NCBI GenBank assembly: GCA_903856875.1
Contig: CAIODE010000252.1
Span: 1-5,535, forward strand
Direction: 5' to 3'
Length of the DNA stretch: 5,535 nucleotides
From: an uncultured Burkholderiales bacterium
Lineage (GTDB): Bacteria; Pseudomonadota; Gammaproteobacteria; Burkholderiales; Burkholderiaceae_C
Shown: one piece after another, positions 1 through 5,249 of the stretch
How the letters are laid out: each line of letters opens with the position of its first letter
Numbering within the stretch: position 1 is the stretch's first letter
Translations under genes and position numbers: made by a program
The notes under the pieces: model-generated
The model's database searches: none
What the model saw: the letters and a program-made list of their open reading frames with translations, nothing else
Told to the model about the DNA's origin: nothing

Positions 1-876
1 CAACCAAGGCGCTAAAAGACAACATATGCCGCTCATGCTTAACTGAAGTGTGGCCACATGAGCACTGCCCCAACGCTTTGCAAGCCAACCACCCCCAATG
101 CATCCCAAGGCCCCAATGCCAAGAACCCCAAAAGCAGCCAACGACAGTGCTTGACCGTCGAGCTTCGTTGCCAAGATGAGCGGTGCCAGCACCCAAAGCG
201 TATACAGCTCCCACATGTGGCCAAAATAGCCAAGCACCGAAGCCCTGACGCGCGAGTCAGTCCATAGGCTGGCCAATGCTTGCCATTCGAGTTTTTTGGG
301 ACTTGCCGATAAAGTGGGCGGTTCTGGAATGGCCATATAAAGAAGCAAGCCACCTGCTGCCGCCAATATTGCCACGCTGATCATGACCGTTGACCAATGA
401 AGTTCAACGGCTAAAGCCCGAATGCCATGCGCACTGGCTGACCCCAAGACAAGCGCGCCGAGCAGCCAACCAAGTGCAACGCCCAAACCTTCAGGAAACC
501 ATTGGGAGGCGATCTTCATGCCAACGGGATAAATGCCAGCCAAGAAAAAGCCAGTCGCAGCCCGCCAAAGTAAAAGTTCAGTAAAAGACTCTATCCGCAT
601 CAACGCGCCCAATGTGCAGAGAGCGCCTGCTAAGGCGCACAACAAGAAAACACGTCTTGAAGAAAATCGATCAGCAATGGCCAGCAAAGCAAAGACCAAG
701 GTGCCCACAATAAATCCAAGTTGCAAGGCAGAGGTTAGGCGACCGACAGCCGATGCAGGCCACCCCATTTGATGCTGCAGGTCGGGCATGACTGCGTTGA
801 CTGCAAACCACAAGGAAGTACCCGCAAATTGCGCCAAAACAAGGATGGGAAGAATGCGTTTTGGTGTTGAAGGCAT
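1..876 (-). CDS. MFS transporter, N-terminal part (truncated by window edge)
   Basis: This is an inner-membrane major facilitator superfamily carrier; the substrate cannot be told from sequence. The frame is open from an ATG at 876 to base 1 (292 codons, no stop), so the C-terminal third lies outside. A stop codon two codons upstream makes this ATG the first possible start; no clear Shine-Dalgarno precedes it. I see about nine hydrophobic segments of the expected twelve, at roughly 10-30, 44-66, 77-93, 100-122, 133-150, 164-182, 213-235, 245-264 and 274-292. The loop between helices 2 and 3 carries a motif-A-like ADRFSSRRVF (68-77), helix 4 has a motif-B-like arginine in WRAATGFFLAG (104-114), and a second motif-A-like GGGWLAKRWG (261-270) follows helix 8. 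GYFGHMWELYTLW (217-229) at helix 7 is what I recall from an MFS group common in Burkholderiales. It is divergent from the monooxygenase gene, so shared substrate or control is plausible but inferred. Confidence 0.88.
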   Translation of the reverse strand, partial: MPSTPKRILPILVLAQFAGTSLWFAVNAVMPDLQHQMGWPASAVGRLTSALQLGFIVGTLVFALLAIADRFSSRRVFLLCALAGALCTLGALMRIESFTELLLWRAATGFFLAGIYPVGMKIASQWFPEGLGVALGWLLGALVLGSASAHGIRALAVELHWSTVMISVAILAAAGGLLLYMAIPEPPTLSASPKKLEWQALASLWTDSRVRASVLGYFGHMWELYTLWVLAPLILATKLDGQALSLAAFGVLGIGALGCIGGGWLAKRWGSAHVATLQLSMSGICCLLAPWL

Positions 877-970
877 GTTTTATGATTAGACTGTGACGGC
901 TACCATTGTGACCCAAGCGGTGGCCATGGTGAATGGATCAGGCCATCCTCCCAATTAATTTAGATCGTCT
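877..970. promoter_or_regulatory. Divergent intergenic region between MFS transporter and monooxygenase
   Basis: These 94 bp must hold the start signals of both flanking genes, because they are transcribed away from each other. I could not pick a convincing -35/-10 pair on either strand. Neither start codon has a purine-rich Shine-Dalgarno: the bases before the ATG at 971 are AT-rich and pyrimidine-ended, and those before the ATG at 876 are AT-rich. In-frame stops close upstream of each ATG (956-958 for the plus gene) exclude longer proteins. Short self-complementary words cluster at 921-946 (TGGCCA, CCATGG and an ATGG/CCAT pair at 933-946), which could be part of an operator, but this is weak. 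Confidence 0.4.
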
Positions 971-2329
971 ATGTCTCAAAAAATCAAAATCAATGCTTTC
1001 GATATGAATTGTGTCGGTCATATTCAACAAGGCCTATGGACACATCCGCGCGATCAATCGACGCGCTACCTTGATCTGAAATATTGGACTGATTACGCAA
1101 AACGACTTGAAGCGGGATTATTTGACGGCATCTTTTTTGCAGACGTGGTGGGTGTCTACGATGTGTTGGGTGGCAGTCCCAATGCCGCGGTGCAGGGCGC
1201 AGTGCAAGTTCCTGTGAACGATCCCATGATGTTGATTCCTGCCATGGCCAGCGTGACAGAACACTTGGGCTTTGGCGTGACAGCCAATCTCACTTATGAG
1301 TCGCCTTATTTATTTGCCAGGCGCATGTCAACCTTGGATCATTTAACCAAAGGGCGTATTGGTTGGAATATTGTGACTGGTTATTTGGACAGCGCCGCCA
1401 GAGCTGCAGGCCTTTCGGGCCAAATAGCGCATGACGATCGATATGACTTGGCCGATGAATACATGGCCTTGGTTTATCAACTTTGGGAAGGCAGTTGGGA
1501 AGAGGGTGCCGTATTGGCCAACAAACAAAGCGGTGTGTATGCCGACTCGGATAAGGTGCATTTGGTGAAGCACAAAGGACCTCAATATCAGGTTCAAGCC
1601 ATGCATCTGTCTGAGCCTTCTCCACAGCGTACACCATTGTTGTACCAGGCGGGTTCTTCTGCACGAGGCTCACGGTTTGCAGCGACGCATGCTGAATGTG
1701 TTTTTCTAAATGGGCAGAGCATGCCTAGCGTGAAAAGTATCGTCGACAACATTCGAAGTCAAGCGGTAGGCCAAGGCCGTGCGGCTTCAGACATTCAAGT
1801 GTGGATGGGCGCCACCATCATCACTGCGCCTACTGACAGCCAAGCGCAAGAAAAATTTGAAGAATACAAACGCTATGCAAGCTCAGAAGGCGCCTTGGTT
1901 CATGCTGCGGCTTCATTGGGCATTGATTTTTCTAAATACGACATCGATGAGCCCATAGAGACTGGCAAAAGCCAAGCCATTGTTTCTAACGTAGAAGCCA
2001 TGACGCGATCTGCAGGTCCTCAGTGGACTAGGCGGAAACTGCTGTCACAAATGATTCTTGGAAGTCGACAGGCCCCATGGGTCGGTTCAGCTCAAAACAT
2101 TGCGCAGCAAATGATTGACTGGCGTGATCAAGCTGGCATTGATGGTTTTAATTTATCAAGAACCGTTGTGCCTGAATGCTTCGATGACTTTATCAAAGAT
2201 GTGGTGCCTTGTTTGCAAGAGCGTGGCGCTTACAAAACCGAATACGCGACTGGCTCCTTCCGGAAAAAACTGTTTGGACACGACAAGTTGCCAGATACAC
2301 ACGCGGCTGCATCTTACCGACACAAGTAA
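971..2329 (+). CDS. NtaA/SnaA/DszA/DmoA-family FMN-dependent monooxygenase
   Basis: This is a cytoplasmic bacterial-luciferase-like (LLM) flavin monooxygenase. Such enzymes use reduced FMN, supplied by a separate NAD(P)H:FMN reductase, to oxidise small molecules; relatives act on nitrilotriacetate (NtaA), dibenzothiophene sulfone (DszA) and dimethylsulfide (DmoA). At 452 residues it has full family length. It shows the opening NAFDMNCVGH (8-17), FDGIFFADVVGVYDV (51-65), VNDPM (82-86), TEHLGFGVTA (96-105), ARRMSTLDHLTKGRIGWNIV (116-135), HDDRYDLADEYM (154-165) with LWEGSWE after it, and EPSPQRTPLLYQAGSSARG (215-233). From memory the N-terminus and the DVVGVYDV stretch look closer to DmoA than to DszA, but the substrate is not established and no symbol is given. 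The C-terminus ends in a basic GSFRKKLFG-type tail as in DmoA. No flavin reductase gene is in the window. The next gene begins about 50 bp downstream on the same strand with no visible terminator between. Confidence 0.93.
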   Translation: MSQKIKINAFDMNCVGHIQQGLWTHPRDQSTRYLDLKYWTDYAKRLEAGLFDGIFFADVVGVYDVLGGSPNAAVQGAVQVPVNDPMMLIPAMASVTEHLGFGVTANLTYESPYLFARRMSTLDHLTKGRIGWNIVTGYLDSAARAAGLSGQIAHDDRYDLADEYMALVYQLWEGSWEEGAVLANKQSGVYADSDKVHLVKHKGPQYQVQAMHLSEPSPQRTPLLYQAGSSARGSRFAATHAECVFLNGQSMPSVKSIVDNIRSQAVGQGRAASDIQVWMGATIITAPTDSQAQEKFEEYKRYASSEGALVHAAASLGIDFSKYDIDEPIETGKSQAIVSNVEAMTRSAGPQWTRRKLLSQMILGSRQAPWVGSAQNIAQQMIDWRDQAGIDGFNLSRTVVPECFDDFIKDVVPCLQERGAYKTEYATGSFRKKLFGHDKLPDTHAAASYRHK

Positions 2330-2371
2330 ATTGAGATAGCTCACTTCCTCGCATTCATAGATTTTGTAATT

Positions 2372-2384
2372 GGAGAAAAAATTG
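2372..2384 (+). promoter_or_regulatory. Ribosome binding site that selects a TTG start for the YHYH lipoprotein
   Basis: GGAG at 2372-2375 is followed six bases later by TTG at 2382-2384, a good Shine-Dalgarno distance. The in-frame TTG at 2370 overlaps the GGAG itself and has nothing suitable upstream, so 2382 is preferred. The reading frame has no ATG or GTG before the lipoprotein signal sequence. The nine-base word TTTGTAATT occurs on both sides of this site (2363-2371 and 2391-2399), probably by chance. Confidence 0.6.
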
Positions 2385-3404
2385 TTTGACTTTGTAATTA
2401 CTAAACCGGTCTGGCTTACCTGTTCACTTGCACTGGTACTCACAGCCTGTGGCGGGGGCGGAAGCAGTAGCAGTTCTAGCAATACCGCCAGCACGACGCC
2501 AATCACGGATGCCTTGACTTCGGCTGGCGTGCTCTGCGATCACAAAGGCAATGGCACGACGATCACCAAACTGGCCGACAACAGCAGCCTGCCATTCCAA
2601 TTTGCTTGGACTTGCAATGCCAGTGTGAGAACATTGACATCCAATGGCATACCTAATCACACAGTTGGCACTTTTCCCAATCCCAACAATCCAAATACGA
2701 TTTCACCCTACACAGTTAACCATACTGCGCCAATTTCACCATCGCTTGATGTGGTGAGGCCAGTGCCCATTGTTGGCTATGCCTTAAATGGTGTGAAGTT
2801 TGACCCCAACACAGGCGGTGGCTGTATCAACAATGCCACGTCCACAGCAACGCAAGGCGCTGGCCAAGTTTCTGCTACAACGCCTTGTACGTATTTGGGT
2901 GGCGGAGATTGGAGCTTGGAAGCCATTGTTCCAAATAGCCCCTTTAATTTTGGTGCTGACTTTAACAATGCGCACGTGCAACCCACCGGTGAGTACCACT
3001 ACCATGGTGCGCCTAAGGGCGTTTTCGCTTTGATGGGGGGGCAGGAAGACAGTCTCATTGGCAACAAAATGCAAATCGTTGGATGGGCCTCAGATGGTTA
3101 TCCTGTTTATTACAAATATGCTTACACAGTTGCCAACGATGCCTCATCTGCTTTGAAGAAATTAATCAGCAACTACAAACCCAACTCGCCAGCTACCAGC
3201 AGCAACCTCAGGCCCTCACCAACTATTTTCCCATTAGGCACATTTAGGCAAGACTGGCAATACAGCTCTTCCAATGGTGGTGATCTAGACGAGTGCAATG
3301 GCCGAACCGGTGTGACCCCTGAATTTCCTAAAGGCACATACTATTACGTTGCCACTGAAAGTTATCCTTACCTTCAACGTTGCATCAAAGGCAAGCTGAA
3401 TTGA
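2382..3404 (+). CDS. YHYH-domain lipoprotein
   Basis: This is an exported lipoprotein of the YHYH family (Pfam PF14240 from memory), whose molecular function is unknown. Numbering from the TTG at 2382 (340 residues), a hydrophobic signal sequence ends in a lipobox LTAC with the lipid cysteine at 23, followed by a flexible glycine/serine linker (GGGG then six serines). The namesake motif lies in TGEYHYHG (202-209). The family's C-terminal block is present: LDECNGRTGVTPEFPKGTYY (302-321), ending in YPYLQRC with the last cysteine at 334. Besides the lipid cysteine the mature protein has six others (52, 78, 148, 169, 305, 334), an even number that fits disulfides in an oxidising compartment. The His-Tyr-His motif suggests metal binding, but that is inference. 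A run of seven G at 3035-3041 sits in the coding sequence. The gene overlaps the following EF-hand gene by four bases. An alternative TTG at 2370 would add four residues. Confidence 0.88.
   Translation: MFDFVITKPVWLTCSLALVLTACGGGGSSSSSSNTASTTPITDALTSAGVLCDHKGNGTTITKLADNSSLPFQFAWTCNASVRTLTSNGIPNHTVGTFPNPNNPNTISPYTVNHTAPISPSLDVVRPVPIVGYALNGVKFDPNTGGGCINNATSTATQGAGQVSATTPCTYLGGGDWSLEAIVPNSPFNFGADFNNAHVQPTGEYHYHGAPKGVFALMGGQEDSLIGNKMQIVGWASDGYPVYYKYAYTVANDASSALKKLISNYKPNSPATSSNLRPSPTIFPLGTFRQDWQYSSSNGGDLDECNGRTGVTPEFPKGTYYYVATESYPYLQRCIKGKLN
3387..3404 (+). promoter_or_regulatory. RBS and TTGA stop/start overlap joining YHYH and EF-hand genes
   Basis: AAAGG at 3387-3391, inside the end of the YHYH gene, precedes a TTG at 3401-3403 by nine bases. 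That TTG shares bases with the TGA stop (3402-3404) of the YHYH gene, giving a TTGA junction analogous to the common ATGA coupling overlap. This makes 3401 the best start for the downstream gene and predicts that its translation depends on ribosomes finishing the lipoprotein. An earlier in-frame TTG at 3380 lacks comparable support. Confidence 0.6.
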
Positions 3405-4075
3405 ATGTCATCCATCAACCTGCTAATACAAACAGCTTGTCCAAAATACGCTGGGTACTTTTGATAGGCATGCTGATATTCGTCGGTATGCAGATACCAG
3501 CGCAAGCACACTTGATGGCTGTCGATCGTGCAACTTTGAATTTGCGAGATGATGGTGCATTCATGGCCCTGTCATTGCCGCCATCTTCTTTTGCAGGCAT
3601 TCAATTTGATGATGATGGAGATGGCGTCATATCGCACACCGAGTTTGTCAATCATCAAAAGCAATTGCATCAGGCGATTTCACAAAATGTTCAATTGATG
3701 GATGACAAAGGGCCGCTTCTGTTGGAAGGACTTTTTGTTAGTTTTGAACCTGCACACACGTCAGGTACCGAGCAACCCGCCATCGTTGCGCTTGGCAAGT
3801 TTACAATGCGGCCAGAGTTGATGCCAACCCGATGGTCCATAGAACTTTGGGCACTTCAATCCCTCAGCAATCCTATCGAAGCTAAAGTGACATCTCAAGC
3901 AGCTGATGGCTCAGTTCTTAAGCAGCAAAGCCTCATCTTTACACCTTCCAAAAGCTCTCAAAAACTCTTTCCTTCACAAGCCTACGAAATTGGTAATTTC
4001 GGATGGATCAGTGCTGCTGTGCTTTTTGTACTGGCTTGTGCTTTGTTTTTCCAAAGGCATCGACCAAGACATTAA
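3401..4075 (+). CDS. Exported, membrane-anchored EF-hand domain protein
   Basis: I do not recognise a characterised homologue. With the TTG at 3401 the product has 224 residues. A basic start (KIRW) and hydrophobic stretch at about 16-33 end in AQA at 34-36, a good signal peptidase I site, leaving AHLMA-type residues at the mature end. One canonical EF-hand calcium loop, DDDGDGVISHTE, fills positions 70-81 with D at loop positions 1, 3 and 5, G at 6, I at 8 and E at 12. A beta-rich middle follows. A hydrophobic helix at about 200-217 and a basic tail (QRHRPRH, 218-224) end the protein, so the bulk should lie in the periplasm with the C-terminus inside. The mature N-terminal part plus the acidic loop resembles, from memory, the soluble part of some HupE/UreJ-like proteins, but the multi-helix part is absent here. 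Its coupling to the YHYH gene suggests a shared envelope role. The start is uncertain; 3380 (TTG, 231 residues) is the alternative. Confidence 0.8.
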   Translation: MNVIHQPANTNSLSKIRWVLLIGMLIFVGMQIPAQAHLMAVDRATLNLRDDGAFMALSLPPSSFAGIQFDDDGDGVISHTEFVNHQKQLHQAISQNVQLMDDKGPLLLEGLFVSFEPAHTSGTEQPAIVALGKFTMRPELMPTRWSIELWALQSLSNPIEAKVTSQAADGSVLKQQSLIFTPSKSSQKLFPSQAYEIGNFGWISAAVLFVLACALFFQRHRPRH

Positions 4076-4094
4076 TGTTGACCCTAGGTTGCGC
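4076..4094 (+). repeat. 19-bp direct repeat, copy 1 (left of Bug gene)
   Basis: The sequence TGTTGACCCTAGGTTGCGC begins immediately after the stop codon of the EF-hand gene. It matches copy 2 at 5196-5214 at 17 of 19 positions and contains the palindrome CCTAGG. A ten-base palindrome, ACATTAATGT (4069-4078), overlaps its left end and the stop codon. The function is unknown. Confidence 0.55.
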
Positions 4095-4155
4095 CTGCGT
4101 GTCGTAAGCTGCTCAGTTGAGTGGTGTCTGAACAATTTAGAGTTAATCTGAAGGC

Positions 4156-5115
4156 CTAGTCCATTTTGGCGCCAGACTTCACAATCACTTGTTCCCACTT
4201 GTCAATTTCGGCTTTGACAAATGATTTGAATTCTTCCGGACTGTTGCCGACAGGCTCTGCGCCTTGCGCCTCCATTTTGTCTTTGATGTCTTGGCTTTGC
4301 AGGGCCTTGATGGAGGCGTTGTAAAGCGCTGCCACGATGTGTGGTGGCGTTTTGGCGGGAGCAAACAAGCCATTCCAACTGGAGACCTCAAAGTCTGGCA
4401 AACCGGCTTCTGCCATGGTGGGCACATTGGGCAGGGTGCCCATGCGCTTTTTGCTAGCCACCGCGATGACGTTGAGTTTGCCGCTTTTCAAATGAGGAAT
4501 AGCCGACAAGGCCGTTTGAAAACTCATTTGAACTTGACCACCTAAAAGGTCCGCAATGGCCGGTGCAGCACCTTTGTAAGGAACATGAATCATGTCAATG
4601 TTGGCGCGCATTTTGAGAAGCTCGCCTGCGAGATGAGGTGAGCCGCCATTGCCACTGGAAGAAAAAGCAATTTTGCCGGGATTTTGTTTGGCCACGGCAA
4701 TCAGCTCCTTGAGATTCTTGGCTGGCACAGAAGGATGAATGGTTAAAACCGATGGCGCCGTCATGAATTGGGTGATGTGCACAAAGTCACGCATCGTGTC
4801 GTAGCCTAGGCCCTTGAAGGCCGTCATGTTGGTGGCATTGGCAATGGTGCCTAAAAGCAGGGTGTAGCCATCAGGAGCGCTGCGCGCTACAAATTCTGAA
4901 GCTATGTTACTGCTAGCACCCGAACGATTTTCCACCACCACCGGTTGCCCCAGCGATTCTTGCAACTTGATGGCAATGCTTCGGGCCACAATGTCTGTGG
5001 CACCACCCGGGGCATAGCCGACCAGCAAGCGAATGGGTTTCACAGGATAGGCGGCTTCTTGAGCGTGGCTTGTAAGGGTCAAAAGTGAAAGAAAGACAGC
5101 CCAAAATAGATTCAT
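4156..5115 (-). CDS. Bug-family (TTT) periplasmic substrate-binding protein
   Basis: This is a solute-binding protein of the Bug/TctC family, which in Burkholderiales captures small carboxylates and similar ligands in the periplasm for tripartite tricarboxylate transporters, or acts as an orphan sensor. The chosen ATG at 5115 gives 319 residues, the usual family length, and starts directly at a signal peptide (MNLFWAVFLSLL) ending in SHA at 16-18. A longer in-frame ATG at 5181 would put 22 polar residues before the signal peptide and is unlikely. Family marks are YPVKPIRLLVGYAPGGATD (23-41), ENRSGASSNIASEFVARSAP (62-81), PDGYTLLLGT (81-90), HVPYKGAAPAIADLLGGQVQ (177-196), GKLNVIAVAS (212-221) and LPNVPTMAEAGLPDFEVSSW (228-247). 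A weak AGG lies six bases before the ATG. No TctA or TctB permease is in the window, so this looks like one of the many orphan Bug genes. It converges on the EF-hand gene and diverges from the dioxygenase gene. The ligand is unknown. Confidence 0.93.
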   Translation of the reverse strand: MNLFWAVFLSLLTLTSHAQEAAYPVKPIRLLVGYAPGGATDIVARSIAIKLQESLGQPVVVENRSGASSNIASEFVARSAPDGYTLLLGTIANATNMTAFKGLGYDTMRDFVHITQFMTAPSVLTIHPSVPAKNLKELIAVAKQNPGKIAFSSSGNGGSPHLAGELLKMRANIDMIHVPYKGAAPAIADLLGGQVQMSFQTALSAIPHLKSGKLNVIAVASKKRMGTLPNVPTMAEAGLPDFEVSSWNGLFAPAKTPPHIVAALYNASIKALQSQDIKDKMEAQGAEPVGNSPEEFKSFVKAEIDKWEQVIVKSGAKMD

Positions 5116-5133
5116 ATGTAGCCTATTTGCATC

Positions 5134-5157
5134 GCATGAAGTGAAGCATGAAGTGTA
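5134..5157 (-). repeat. Tandem 12-bp repeat upstream of the Bug gene
   Basis: On the plus strand two head-to-tail 12-base units, starting at 5134 and 5146, both begin GCATGAAGTG and differ at one base (AA versus TA ending). The array ends 18 bp before the Bug start codon and overlaps the possible -10 box at 5152-5157. The position fits an operator or leader element, but could be a chance duplication. Confidence 0.5.
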
Positions 5158-5181
5158 GGGACACTTGGCGCTATCAAGCAA
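5152..5181 (-). promoter_or_regulatory. Possible sigma-70 promoter of the Bug gene
   Basis: Read on the minus strand, TTGCTT (plus positions 5176-5181) and TACACT (5152-5157) are separated by 18 bases and could serve as -35 and -10 boxes, with transcription starting near 5145 and a leader of about 30 nt. A better -35 match, TTGATA (5172-5177), is only 14 bases from the -10 and is badly spaced. Matches are partial, so this is a weak call. Confidence 0.28.
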
Positions 5182-5195
5182 GCTTAAAGTCTTGG

Positions 5196-5214
5196 TGTTG
5201 TCCCTAGGTTGGGC
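5196..5214 (+). repeat. 19-bp direct repeat, copy 2 (right of Bug gene)
   Basis: The sequence TGTTGTCCCTAGGTTGGGC lies in the divergent gap between the Bug and dioxygenase genes. It differs from copy 1 (4076-4094) at two positions and has the same orientation, so the two copies bracket the Bug gene with an offset of 1120 bp. It ends 35 bp before the dioxygenase start codon, where a regulator or RNA polymerase could contact it. Confidence 0.55.
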
Positions 5215-5249
5215 ATTGGCTCGTATTTATTCAGTAAGATGGATCCCAT

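Noticed and set aside
39..353. Minus-strand open frame of 104 codons and plus-strand frames at 58-267, 390-584 and 533-772
   Set aside because: They overlap the continuous MFS transporter frame on the minus strand, show no family motifs, and have arginine/cysteine-rich compositions typical of out-of-frame reading.
671..916. Minus-strand frame of 81 codons across the MFS start
   Set aside because: It is the MFS gene read in another frame; the MFS frame gives membrane helices and motifs A and B, and this one gives none.
2330..2369. Terminator or promoter between the monooxygenase and YHYH genes
   Set aside because: The only stem is GAG/CTC of three pairs, and TGTAAT at 2365-2370 resembles a -10 box but has no -35 at the right distance and would start transcripts inside the ribosome site.
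2156..2506. Minus-strand 116-codon frame with leucine and proline runs
   Set aside because: It is the reverse of the Gly/Ser linker and lipoprotein signal region and spans two well-supported plus-strand genes.
4076..4155. Rho-independent terminator in the convergent gap
   Set aside because: Only very short stems such as CTCA/TGAG with a two-base loop are visible, with no U-run on either strand.
5116..5181. N-terminal extension of the Bug protein to the ATG at 5181
   Set aside because: It would put 22 polar, cysteine-containing residues before a clean signal peptide, and it covers the tandem repeat.
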